Source: Sphaeroforma sirkka
Lineage: Eukaryota; Opisthokonta; Ichthyosporea; Ichthyophonida
Length of the DNA: 45,888 bases
NCBI GenBank assembly: GCA_001586965.3
Contig: LUCW03001566.1
Location: 1 to 45,888, forward strand
Direction of reading: 5' to 3'
Positions 11,573-24,200 of the stretch are shown here, one piece after another (position 1 is the stretch's first letter; each line of letters opens with the position of its first letter). The notes beneath the pieces were generated by a model. It searched no databases, was not told where the DNA came from, and saw only the letters and a program-made list of their open reading frames with translations. Made by a program: the position numbers and the translations under genes.

Positions 11573-11777
11573 ATAATATTATCCCTACTACTATTGCTCT
11601 TGTCAGTTGCGCATCCAATGGCTCTAATATCCGCCTTGCCAGTGGTTCTGGTGGGGTTATTAAGTAACATTTCTTGTCTCCAACGGCGGTGAAACGCATG
11701 CTGGTTCGAAATTTTGGAGTGATATGTCAGATTGGTGTATTACTCCCGGCGAAAAAATCTTCTTTTGTTGTTACTCA
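11573..11777. other. Spacer between LINE 3' end and RNase H remnant
   Basis: No feature recognised. The minus strand may carry a degraded extension of the neighbouring RNase H remnant. Confidence 0.3.
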
Positions 11778-12107
11778 TTATTTCTGATATAGATGGAGTA
11801 ACTCTTTGCTCCGAACCGTCCACATGTATTGGTCCAAAGTCTGCTTCCGAGACAACAGATCTGCGTGCCGATTCAATGGCTCCGGCAGATATGCCAGTGC
11901 CACGGCCACCTCACTTTGTGTATGTGACAAAAGTAAGTGAAGTTCTTCAGTTGTTGGTGCATGCGTGGCGACCGCGATTGACGTTTGCGTAGGCCATATG
12001 CACTGTTTGTGATAAGCATCACTGGTGCTGCCGGCGGGATTATCAATTGTGTAAAAGTCGGTCTCCTCTAGGCTGACTACGATATCCACCCAAAGTGCCA
12101 TTTTCAA
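11778..12107 (-). pseudogene. RNase H C-terminal remnant of a DIRS/gypsy-type element
   Basis: The minus-strand frame ends in 'PLNRHADLLSRKQTLDQYMW', the 'N..AD.LSR' signature that closes the RNase H domain in DIRS and gypsy polyproteins. The sequence around 12053-12082 also occurs near 4451-4487. It is shorter than a full RNase H and lacks visible catalytic Asp residues, so it is a remnant. Confidence 0.5.
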
Positions 12108-12734
12108 GTGTCAGATTTGTATCATTCGTATATTATATACAATTATAATTTCAGTGGAAAACCCAATCTATATTTGGGAAACCACCTAATTGTCCACAGT
12201 AGAGCCCCATACCCTAATGTGTACTGTCAGTTCTTGTTCATGTCCAATTCGTTAAACGTATTCCAGGACTTATAAGTATAAGCGTTAATACGTTAATACG
12301 TTTTTAATATACGCTAACTGTGCAACTACCATTAGGAACCCGCTATTTTTTACAATTACAGATGCCAATATTGTCTTGGTTCCAAAAGTGCCCGATTCTC
12401 TAATACAGCGATTACACAAGCTTGGTATTTTGTGAGCCACTCCCTCTGCCATTCCCACGGTTTCCCCGTCGCTAGATAGTGAAGAACAGCTCTGAACCCG
12501 TTTAGGCAACTGTCAGTAGCGAGCTCTCATTCGGCTTGGCGAGTCTAAACTTTCCGTGCTGACAAGGTCTGAAGTAACACTCTGATGTGGCTAATCTTCT
12601 TGAGTGACGCACCTTGGCGCATCACATTGTTGCGAGATATCTTGGTTGCACTATGCCTGATCTCCATGAGAACATAACGACGTCCACTGCAGCACTCCGA
12701 AATACGATTACTAGAGTTTGAGTGCTAGCTTCCT
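12108..12734 (-). other. Decayed region between RT and RNase H remnants
   Basis: It lies between two minus-strand pieces in the correct RT-then-RNase H order, so it is probably the degraded RT connection and RNase H. No motif is clear. A minus-strand frame at 12285-12509 is open but unrecognised. Confidence 0.3.
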
Positions 12735-12905
12735 GTGGTTCTTGCACAGTTTCTATACTAGTTTCTTGGTCACTGTGTAAACTTTATGACCAAAGGTCAA
12801 GGACATATGGATCTCGTTCAGGGACAGATCGATAATTACGCCTAGATGGTTTAGACGTTGAGTAGGATCACATTCCCTTCCCTTTTGCAAATCATAGGCC
12901 CGGTT
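12735..12905 (-). pseudogene. Reverse transcriptase thumb-side remnant
   Basis: The minus-strand translation reads 'DPTQRLNHLGVIIDLSLNEI' and then 'MSLTFGHKVYTVTKKL'. It matches the 'PTQR..FLG..ID....I.LP..K' block that follows the YxDD box in DIRS and some gypsy RTs. A stop follows 'KKLV'. The YxDD itself is not visible upstream, where the frame at 12920-13129 is unrecognised. Confidence 0.5.
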
Positions 12906-13129
12906 CTAAAACCATCCCTTGCAAATACGTCCATTGGACTTCGATTGTATGTAAGTATCCTAGCATAAGCAAGTCGTCGGCTTAGATGATTCATCGAATT
13001 CCTTTCTTCCTGTATGATCGTCGTAGTACTTGCATGAGAAGGTTGAAATATCACGGGCTGAAGCAAGATGCTCCCATTAGCATAACTAGATAACACTATA
13101 GCTTCCCAATGTTGTCGAAAAACTGACAA

Positions 13130-13640
13130 TTTAGTAAATGCGACACCTACAGAGCATAAGCGCTTGATATCGTGTAGGCACCCTCACAAGTCACTAGGTG
13201 GATCCGATCGAGCCCCTCCATTCGGTATTTCGGGTTTCGACTTCCATTGTCGATAACGGTCGGGGCGAGAATTTCTCGTGCTCAAATGTGATCGCTCTGC
13301 AGAATGAAGAACGAGTCATGTGTTCTGTGGCCGATCTCTTCTGGTCGCGCCAGTCTTATCAATGCTTGTTCCCGTCCTTTCTCTCATACTATGGTGAACG
13401 TGACTTGATGAAAATCCGTTGGATAAAGCTACAGGACGAGACGGAGTACTTGCAAGAGTCTGTATGTTTTCCAACGAAGTTTTCTTGTACTTGTTTCAGT
13501 GAATTACCGTATCGCATTCGACACAGCGTATTTTGGTTTTAACCCTTTCTCCTGTTGTAGATGATAGCTTGTCCTTTTGACCAGCGGTCACAACCATAGA
13601 CGAATGAAGCAATGTGCTCAAAGTTTAAATTATTTTGATA
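13130..13640. other. Unassigned spacer downstream of the giant gene
   Basis: An open frame on the + strand (13198-13542) has no recognised domain and no supporting context. No repeat partner was seen in the window. Confidence 0.35.
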
Positions 13641-13651
13641 TTTATTTTATT
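13641..13651 (-). terminator. Candidate polyadenylation signal of the giant gene
   Basis: Two overlapping AATAAA hexamers occur on the minus strand (tttattttatt on +), 69-79 nt past the stop codon at 13720. This is a normal 3'-UTR distance for a eukaryotic mRNA. Confidence 0.5.
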
Positions 13652-13719
13652 CAAGTATATGGCCATCACCATAAGTATTGAAAGTATTGAGAGCTTGTAT
13701 AATACTCAAAGTATGCGTT

Positions 13720-15285
13720 TTACTCCACTCTTGAGCAAGTTGCATCTTCGTCGTCCAGATTGACATCCACCGCAACGGGCACATTATTAACGTCTACAGA
13801 CACTTCACATTCATAACCATCGGGAACATTAGGGAAGTTGTATTCACCATTACCATCAGTGGTGAGCTGCTTTTGGTAGACAATGGTCTCATCCAGATAG
13901 CACGTAACCTCCACAGGGAAATTCGGTATACCCGCACCACCATCTTCGAGATCTGTCACTCTACCTGTCACACATCCTGGGGGCAATACCGACGGTGTAG
14001 GCGAAGGCGTAGGGGACGGCGACATACTGACACTGGGTGAAGGCGACGGCGACATGCTGGCACTGGGCGACGGAGATGGCACAAGATTATAGAAGAAATC
14101 AACGTCTTCCTCGTTCAGTGGATCACTATCGGTGGCATCATCCTTGTTGATGGTGACAATGGTGCTACTTTCAGTACCGTCGGTGTCGTCCGGTCCCTGT
14201 ACTAGGCTCACTTGAATCATGTCAGACTGATCAACTAAAGTGGGTACGAAAACTTCGTAGTCGCAATCTACCAGGTCCCCAAAATAGTAATAGCCGGTGT
14301 CATCCGTACTGGATACTTGATCCTCGCCGATGCAGCGAAGCGTGACGGTAACATTTAACACCGGAGTTAAGGTGCCACTAATATACGTGTGACCAGAGAT
14401 TGAACCCAAAGGTACATACTGGAAGTCGGCAACTCCAGCTCGAACGGTGGGTGAAATGGAGACCGGCTTCACATCTGAGCCTTCAATAGGCTCGCCGTTG
14501 AACATCGCTGGCACACTTACAGTATAGTCACAGTCCACGACATCATCAATGACATATGTTCCATCCGCGTTAGTTTGGACCTCGTAGACGATGGACGTAT
14601 TGGCAGCGCATGTTGCCGTTACTGTGACGTTTGCGATACCTTCGCCATCCTCGTAGCCTGTCACGGTTCCAGAAATGACTGCTGGTACCTTGTATAGGAA
14701 ATCCACGTCAGTTACATCCTTCTGTGCCAGATCGATAGTGATATCCGCCTCAGTCTTGGTGTCATCGTTATCGTGGCCTTCATAGATTGGCTTGGTTCCG
14801 CCTGTTACGCTCACCTCTCCGGGTACAGATATGGTGTACTCGCACAGTGGAATACCATTGAAAGCATACGATCCGCTCGCATCTGTAACTCTTGTCAGAC
14901 TGTAGTTGTCTGCTTCAGTACACACCAACGTAATAGTAACGTTCTCCACACCATTAGAAGGAGCAGACGTATCCTCGTATATGGTACCCGAGATACTACC
15001 AACGGTCGTGTAACTAAAGTCTACTCCCACCTCCGATGGGTCCGCAAAAGTGATATCGACCTTAGTAGACGAAATTACACCATCATCATCAACTGGACCA
15101 TCAAAGATATCACCAACGGTGTCCACCGTTCCAGGCGCTACAACAGTGTAGTCGCAGTATCCGAGTCCGGTGAACTCGTAGCTACCATCCGCTTCTGTCT
15201 GGGTCGACTTGGAGATTTCGGGATCACTGCATGTCACAGTGACAGTCTGACTTTCAATACCATCACTGCTAACGAAATCCCGAAG
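13720..15285 (-). CDS. Giant protein, C-terminal segment
   Basis: Open in one frame from the indel near 15285 to the stop at 13720. It contains the end of one near-identical module, then a variant domain beginning '[16 protein letters not shown]'. A long Ser/Pro linker follows ('[20 protein letters not shown]', about 13978-14090), then a final domain '[20 protein letters not shown]' ending in '[11 protein letters not shown]' and a short acidic tail with a last Cys. The linker before a single terminal domain suggests an exposed or anchoring C-terminus, but no anchor motif is present. At about 15285 one G is missing relative to sister units (cgaag-ttacc versus cgaaggttacc), which shifts the frame. 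Confidence 0.8.
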   Translation of the reverse strand, partial: LRDFVSSDGIESQTVTVTCSDPEISKSTQTEADGSYEFTGLGYCDYTVVAPGTVDTVGDIFDGPVDDDGVISSTKVDITFADPSEVGVDFSYTTVGSISGTIYEDTSAPSNGVENVTITLVCTEADNYSLTRVTDASGSYAFNGIPLCEYTISVPGEVSVTGGTKPIYEGHDNDDTKTEADITIDLAQKDVTDVDFLYKVPAVISGTVTGYEDGEGIANVTVTATCAANTSIVYEVQTNADGTYVIDDVVDCDYTVSVPAMFNGEPIEGSDVKPVSISPTVRAGVADFQYVPLGSISGHTYISGTLTPVLNVTVTLRCIGEDQVSSTDDTGYYYFGDLVDCDYEVFVPTLVDQSDMIQVSLVQGPDDTDGTESSTIVTINKDDATDSDPLNEEDVDFFYNLVPSPSPSASMSPSPSPSVSMSPSPTPSPTPSVLPPGCVTGRVTDLEDGGAGIPNFPVEVTCYLDETIVYQKQLTTDGNGEYNFPNVPDGYECEVSVDVNNVPVAVDVNLDDEDATCSRVE

Positions 15286-18200
15286 TTACCTGAAATGCTG
15301 CCCTGAGGAATATACGTAAAGTTGACGTTCTCTTCATTCAGGTTATCGCTATCTATAACAACATCGTGCTGCCATTCCTTGCCATCTTCATCTGTGGGGC
15401 CGGTTGTGATGATGCCCGCAAACACGTCTGACGTGACAGTCAATGGTGCAGTAACAGTGTAAGTACAGTCACCAAGGTCCTCGAAGATGTAGTAACCTGA
15501 AGTGTCCGTGGTCCGAGTTTCGCTGACACCCTTGCAGCTCAATGTCACTTCGACATTAGCCAAAGGACTTTGATCGAAATCGCTGAGTGTAAATCCAGAA
15601 ATGGTTCCAAGAGGAACGTAAATGAAATCCACCTCTCCAGTGCGAACAGTGGGCGTGATGTTCACGGTCTCGCTGCTGGGGCTCTTGATAGGCTCGCCGT
15701 TGAACGTCTCTGGCACACTTACAGTATAGTCACAATCCACGACATCGTCAATGACATATGTTCCATCCGCGTTAGTTTGGACCTCGTAGACGATGGACGT
15801 ATTGGCAGCGCATGTTGCCGTTACTGTGACGTTTGCGATACCTTCGCCATCCTCGTAGCCTGTCACGGTTCCAGAAATGACTGCTGGTACCTTGTATAGG
15901 AAATCCACGTCAGTTACATCCTTCTGTGCCAGATCGATAGTGATATCCGCCTCAGTCTTGGTGTCATCGTTATCGTGGCCTTCATAGATTGGCTTGGTTC
16001 CGCCTGTTACGCTCACCTCTCCGGGTACAGATATGGTGTACTCGCACAGTGGAATACCATTGAAAGCATACGATCCGCTCGCATCTGTAACTCTTGTCAG
16101 ACTGTAGTTGTCTGCTTCAGTACACACCAACGTAATAGTAACGTTCTCCACACCATTAGAAGGAGCAGACGTATCCTCGTATATGGTACCCGAGATACTA
16201 CCAACGGTCGTGTAACTAAAGTCTACTCCCACCTCCGATGGGTCCGCAAAAGTGATATCGACCTTAGTAGACGAAATTACACCATCATCATCAACTGGAC
16301 CATCAAAGATATCACCAACGGTGTCCACCGTTCCAGGCGCTACAACAGTGTAGTCGCAGTATCCGAGTCCGGTGAACTCGTAGCTACCATCCGCTTCTGT
16401 CTGGGTCGACTTGGAGATTTCGGGATCACTGCATGTCACAGTGACAGTCTGACTTTCAATACCATCACTGCTAACGAAATCCCGAAGGTTACCTGAAATG
16501 CTGCCCTGAGGAATATACGTAAAGTTGACGTTCTCTTCATTCAGGTTATCGCTATCTATAACAACATCGTGCTGCCATTCCTTGCCATCTTCATCTGTGG
16601 GTCCGGTTGTGATGATGCCCGCAAACACGTCTGACGTGACAGTCAATGGTGCAGTAACAGTGTAAGTACAGTCACCAAGGTCCTCGAAGATGTAGTAACC
16701 TGAAGTGTCCGTGGTCCGAGTTTCGCTGACACCCTTGCAGCTCAATGTCACTTCGACATTAGCCAAAGGACTTTGATCGAAATCGCTGAGTGTAAATCCA
16801 GAAATGGTTCCAAGAGGAACGTAAATGAAATCCACCTCTCCAGTGCGAACAGTGGGCGTGATGTTCACGGTCTCGCTGCTGGGGCTCTTGATAGGCTCGC
16901 CGTTGAACGTCTCTGGCACACTTACAGTATAGTCACAATCCACGACATCGTCAATGACATATGTTCCATCCGCGTTAGTTTGGACCTCGTAGACGATGGA
17001 CGTATTGGCAGCGCATGTTGCCGTTACTGTGACGTTTGCGATACCTTCGCCATCCTCGTAGCCTGTCACGGTTCCAGAAATGACTGCTGGTACTTTGTAT
17101 AGGAAATCCACGTCAGTTACATCCTTCTGTGCCAGATCGATAGTGATATCCGCCTCAGTCTTGGTGTCATCGTTATCGTGGCCTTCATAGATTGGCTTGG
17201 TTCCGCCTGTTACGCTCACCTCTCCGGGTACAGATATGGTGTACTCGCACAGTGGAATACCATTGAAAGCATACGATCCGCTCGCATCTGTAACTCTTGT
17301 CAGACTGTAGTTGTCTGCTTCAGTACACACCAACGTAATAGTAACGTTCTCCACACCATTAGAAGGAGCAGACGTATCCTCGTATATGGTACCTGAGATA
17401 CTACCAACGGTCGTGTAACTAAAGTCTACTCCCACCTCCGATGGGTCCGCAAAAGTGATATCGACCTTAGTAGACGAAATTACACCATCATCATCAACTG
17501 GACCATCAAAGATATCACCAACGGTGTCCACCGTTCCAGGCGCTACAACAGTGTAGTCGCAGTATCCGAGTCCGGTGAACTCGTAGCTACCATCCGCTTC
17601 TGTCTGGGTCGACTTGGAGATTTCGGGATCACTGCATGTCACAGTGACAGTCTGACTTTCAATACCATCACTGCTAACGAAATCCCGAAGGTTACCTGAA
17701 ATGCTGCCCTGAGGAATATACGTAAAGTTGACGTTCTCTTCATTCAGGTTATCGCTATCTATAACAACATCGTGCTGCCATTCCTTGCCATCTTCATCTG
17801 TGGGGCCGGTTGTGATGATGCCCGCAAACACGTCTGACGTGACAGTCAATGGTGCAGTAACAGTGTAAGTACAGTCACCAAGGTCCTCGAAGATGTAGTA
17901 ACCTGAAGTGTCCGTGGTCTTGGTCTGAGTTTCGTTGACACCCTCGCAGCTCAATGTCACTTCGACATTAGCCAAAGGACTTTGATCGAAATCGCTGAGT
18001 GTAAATCCAGAAATGGTTCCAAGAGGAACGTAAATGAAATCCACCTCTCCAGTGCGAACAGTGGGCGTGATGTTCACGGTCTCGCTGCTGGGGCTCTTGA
18101 TAGGCTCGCCGTTGAACGTCTCTGGCACACTTACAGTATAGTCACAATCCACGACATCGTCAATGACATATGTTCCATCCGCGTTAGTTTGGACCTCGTA

Positions 18201-21200
18201 GACGATGGACGTATTGGCAGCGCATGTTGCCGTTACTGTGACGTTTGCGATACCTTCGCCATCCTCGTAGCCTGTCACGGTTCCAGAAATGACTGCTGGT
18301 ACCTTGTATAGGAAATCCACGTCAGTTACATCCTTCTGTGCCAGATCGATAGTGATATCCGCCTCAGTCTTGGTGTCATCGTTATCGTGGCCTTCATAGA
18401 TTGGCTTGGTTCCGCCTGTTGCGCTCACCTCTCCGGGTACAGATATATGGTGTACTCGCACAGTGGAATACCATTGAAAGCATACGATCCGTCCGCTTCT
18501 GTAACTCTTGTCATTGTGAAGTTATTGGTATCGGTGCACACCAACGTAACCGTTACCCCGGTAACACCATTGAAGCAAGCTTATAGTCTTCGTAGATGGT
18601 ACCTGAGATACTGCCCACGGTCGTGTAGCTAAAGTCTACTCCCACCTTCGATGGGTCCTCAAAACGTGATATCGACACTGGTAGACGAAATTACACCATC
18701 ATCGTGTCAACTGGACCATCAAAGATGTCACCTACGGTATCCACCGAAGCAGGCGCCGCAACAGTGTACTTGCAGTATCCGAGTCCGGTGAACTCGTAGC
18801 TACCATCCGCTTCTGTTTGCGTCGACATGGAGATTTCGGGATCACTGCACGTCAAAGTGACAGTCTCGTTTTCAATACCATCACTGCTGACGAAATCCCG
18901 AAGGTTACCAGAAATAGTGCCCTGTGGAAGGTATACGTAAATTGACGTTCTCTTCATTCAGGTTATCGCTATCTATAACAACATCGTGTTGCCTCTTGCC
19001 AGTGTCTTCATCTCAGGTCCGGTTGTGATGATGCCCGCGAAATCATCCGAGCTGACAGAAGGTGGTGCGATAACAGTGTAAGTACAGTCACCAAGGTCCT
19101 CGAAGATGTAGTAACCTGAAGTGTCCGTTGGTCCGAGTTTCGTTGACACCCTTGCAGCTCAATGTCACTTCGACATTAGCCAAAGGACTTTGATCGAAAT
19201 CATTGAGTGTAAATCCAGAAATGGTTCCAAGAGGAACGTAAAAAAATCCACCTCTCCAGTGCGAACAGTGGGCGTGATGTTCACGGTCTCGCTGCTGGGG
19301 CTCTTGATAGGCTCGCCGTTGAACGTCTCTGGCACACTTACAGTATAGTCACAATCCACGACATCGTCAATGACATATGTTCCATCCGCGTTAGTTTGGA
19401 CCTCGTAGACGATGGACGTATTGGCAGCGCATGTTGCCGTTACTGTGACGTTTGCGATACCTTCGCCATCCTCGTAGCCTGTCACGGTTCCAGAAATGAC
19501 TGCTGGTACCTTGTATAGGAAATCCACGTCAGTTACATCCTTCTGTGCCAGATCGATAGTGATATCCGCCTCAGTCTTGGTGTCATCGTTATCGTGGCCT
19601 TCATAGATTGGCTTGGTTCCGCCTGTTACGCTCACCTCTCCGGGTACAGATATGGTGTACTCGCACAGTGGAATACCATTGAAAGCATACGATCCGATCC
19701 GTCGCATCTGTAACTCTTGTCAGACTGTAGTTGTCTGCTTCAGTACACACCAACGTAATAGTAACGTTCTCCACACCATTAGAAGGAGCAGACGTATCCT
19801 CGTATATGGTACCTGAGATACTACCAACGGTCGTGTAACTAAAGTCTACTCTCCACCTCCGATGGGTCCGCAAAAGTGATATCGACCTTAGTAGACGAAA
19901 TTACACCATCATCATCAACTGGACCATCAAAGATATCACCAACGGTGTCCACCGTTCCAGGCGCTACAACAGTGTAGTCGCAGTATCCGAGTCCGGTGAA
20001 CTCGTAGCTACCATCCGCTTCTGTCTGGGTCGACTTGGAGATTTCGGGATCACTGCATGTCACAGTGACAGTCTGACTTTCAATACCATCACTGCTAACG
20101 AAATCCCGAAGGTTACCTGAAATGCTGCCCTGAGGAATATACGTAAAGTTGACGTTCTCTTCATTCAGGTTATCGCTATCTATAACAACATCGTGCTGCC
20201 ATTCCTTGCCATCTTCATCTGTGGGGCCGGTTGTGATGATGCCCGCAAACACGTCTGACGTGACAGTCAATGGTGCAGTAACAGTGTGTACAGTCACCAA
20301 GGTCCTCGAAGATGTAGTAACCTGAAGTGTCCGTGGTCTTGGTCTGAGTTTCGTTGACACCCTCGCAGCTCAATGTCACTTCGACATTAGCCAAAGGACT
20401 TTGATCGAAATCGCTGAGTGTAAATCCAGAAATGGTTCCAAGAGGAACGTAAATGAAATCCACCTCTCCAGTGCGAACAGTGGGCGTGATGTTCACGGTC
20501 TCGCTGCTGGGGCTCTTGATAGGCTCGCCGTTGAACGTCTCTGGCACACTTACAGTATAGTCACAATCCACGACATCGTCAATGACATATGTTCCATCCG
20601 CGTTAGTTTGGACCTCGTAGACGATGGACGTATTGGCAGCGCATGTTGCCGTTACTGTGACGTTTGCGATACCTTCGCCATCCTCGTAGCCTGTCACGGT
20701 TCCAGAAATGACTGCTGGTACCTTGTATAGGAAATCCACGTCAGTTACATCCTTCTGTGCCAGATCGATAGTGATATCCGCCTCAGTCTTGGTGTCATCG
20801 TTATCGTGGCCTTCATAGATTGGCTTGGTTCCGCCTGTTACGCTCACCTCTCCGGGTACAGATATGGTGTACTCGCACAGTGGAATACCATTGAAAGCAT
20901 ACGATCCGCTCGCATCTGTAACTCTTGTCAGACTGTAGTTGTCTGCTTCAGTACACACCAACGTAATAGTAACGTTCTCCACACCATTAGAAGCAAGCAG
21001 ACGTATCCTCGTATATGGTACCTGAGATACTACCAACGGTCGTGTAACTAAAGTCTACTCCCACCTCCGATGGGTCCGCAAAAGTGATATCGACCTTAGT
21101 AGACGAAATTACACCATCATCATCAACTGGACCATCAAAGATATCACCAACGGTGTCCACCGTTCCAGGCGCTACAACAGTGTAGTCGCAGTATCCGAGT

Positions 21201-24200
21201 CCGGTGAACTCGTAGCTACCATCCGCTTCTGTCTGGGTCGACTTGGAGATTTCGGGATCACTGCATGTCACAGTGACAGTCTGACTTTCAATACCATCAC
21301 TGCTAACGAAATCCCGAAGGTTACCTGAAATGCTGCCCTGAGGAATATACGTAAAGTTGACGTTCTCTTCATTCAGGTTATCGCTATCTATAACAACATC
21401 GTGCTGCCATTCCCTTGCCATCTTCATCTGTGGGGCCGGTTGTGATGATGCCCGCAAACACGTCTGACGTGACAGTCAATGGTGCAGTAACAGTGTAAGT
21501 ACAGTCACCAAGGTCCTCGAAGATGTAGTAACCTGAAGTGTCCGTGGTCTTGGTCTGAGTTTCGTTGACACCCTCGCAGCTCAATGTCACTTCGACATTA
21601 GCCAAAGGACTTTGATCGAAATCGCTGAGTGTAAATCCAGAAATGGTTCCAAGAGGAACGTAAATGAAATCCACCTCTCCAGTGCGAACAGTGGGCGTGA
21701 TGTTCACGGTCTCGCTGCTGGGGCTCTTGATATAGGCTCGCCGTTGAACGTCTCTGGCACACTTACAGTATAGTCACAATCCACGACATCGTCAATGACA
21801 TATGTTCCATCCGCGTTAGTTTGGACCTCGTAGACGATGGACGTATTGGCAGCGCATGTTGCCGTTACTGTGACGTTTGCGATACCTTCGCCATCCTCGT
21901 AGCCTGTCACGGTTCCAGAAATGACTGCTGGTACCTTGTATAGGAAATCCACGTCAGTTACATCCTTCTGTGCCAGATCGATAGTGATATCCGCCTCAGT
22001 CTTGGTGTCATCGTTATCGTGGCCTTCATAGATTGGCTTGGTTCCGCCTGTTGCGCTCACCTCTCCGGGTACAGATACGGTGTACTCGCACAGTGGAATA
22101 CCATTGAAAGCATACGATCCGTCCACTTCTGTATCTCTTGTCATTGTGAAGTTGTTGGTATCGGTGCACACCAATGTAATAACCGTTACCCCGGTAACTC
22201 CATTGCCTGCAAGCTTATAGTCTTCGTAGATAGTACCTGAGATACTACCCACGGTCGTGTAGCTGAAGTTCACTTCACCTTCCGATGGGTCCTCGAACGT
22301 AATATCAACACTGGTAGACCATTCGACATCGTCCATCATCAACTGGACCCCTCAAAGATATCACCTACAGTATCCACCGAAGCAGGCGCCGCAACAGTGT
22401 AGTTGCAGTATCCAAGACCAAGGAACTCGTAGTTACCATCCGCATCTGTTTGCGTCGACATGGAGATTTCGGGATCAGTACACGTCAAAGTGACCGTCTC
22501 GTTGGCGATACCATCAGTGCTGACGAAGTCATGAAGATTACCAGAAATAGTGCCCTGTGGAAGGTACTTGAAATTAACGTTCTCTCCACTTCAGGTTATC
22601 GCTATTATATTAACATCGTGTTTCCTCTTGACAGTGTCGTCATCCTCAGGGCCGGTTGACAATGATGCCCTCAAAATCATCCGAGCTGACCAGAAGGTGG
22701 AGCGATAACAGTGTAGTTGCAGTCACCAAGGTCCTCGAAGATGTAGTAACCTGAAGTGTCCGTTGTCCGAGTTTCGTCCACACCGTTGCAGCTCAATGTC
22801 ACTTCGACATTAGCCAAAGGACTTTGATCGAAATCATTGAGCGTATATCCAGAAATGGTTCCAAGAGGAACGTAAACAAAAATCCACCTCTCCAGTGCGA
22901 TCAGAGGGCGTGATGTTCACGGTCTCGCTGCTGGGGCTCTTGATAGGCTCGCCGTTGAACGTCTCTGGCACACTTACAGTATAGTCACAATCCACGACAT
23001 CGTCAATGACATATGTTCCATCCGCGTTAGTTTGGACCTCGTAGACGATGGACGTATTGGCAGCGCATGTTGCCGTTACTGTGACGTTTGCGATACCTTC
23101 GCCATCCTCGTAGCCTGTCACGGTTCCAGAAATGACTGCTGGTACCTTGTATAGGAAATCCACGTCAGTTACATCCTTCTGTGCCAGATCGATAGTGATA
23201 TCCGCCTCAGTCTTGGTGTCATCGTTATCGTGGCCTTCATAGATTGGCTTGGTTCCGCCTGTTACGCTCACCTCTCCGGGTACAGATATGGTGTACTCGC
23301 ACAGTGGAATACCATTGAAAGCATACGATCCGCTCGCATCTGTAACTCTTGTCAGACTGTAGTTGTTGCTTCAGTACACACCAACGTAATAGTAACGTTC
23401 TCCACACCATTAGAAGGAGCAGACGTATCCTCGTATATGGTACCTGAGATACTACCAACGGTCGTGTAACTAAAGTCTACTCCCACCTCCGATGGGTCCG
23501 CAAAAGTGATATCGACCTTAGTAGACGAAATTACACCATCATCATCAACTGGACCATCAAAGATATCACCAACGGTGTCCACCGTTCCAGGCGCTACAAC
23601 AGTGTAGTCGCAGTATCCGAGTCCGGTGAACTCGTAGCTACCATCCGCTTCTGTCTGGGTCGACTTGGAGATTTCGGGATCACTGCATGTCACAGTGACA
23701 GTCTGACTTTCAATACCATCACTGCTAACGAAATCCCGAAGGTTACCTGAAATGCTGCCCTGAGGAATATACGTAAAGTTGACGTTCTCTTCATTCAGGT
23801 TATCGCTATCTATAACAACATCGTGCTGCCATTCCTTGCCATCTTCATCTGTGGGGCCGGTTGTGATGATGCCCGCAAACACGTCTGACGTGACAGTCAA
23901 TGGTGCAGTAACAGTGTAAGTACAGTCACCAAGGTCCTCGAAGATGTAGTAACCTGAAGTGTCCGTGGTCTTGGTCTGAGTTTCGTTGACACCCTCGCAG
24001 CTCAATGTCACTTCGACATTAGCCAAAGGACTTTGATCGAAATCGCTGAGTGTAAATCCAGAAATGGTTCCAAGAGGAACGTAAATGAAATCCACCTCTC
24101 CAGTGCGAACAGTGGGCGTGATGTTCACGGTCTCGCTGCTGGGGCTCTTGATAGGCTCGCCGTTGAACGTCTCTGGCACACTTACAGTATAGTCACAATC

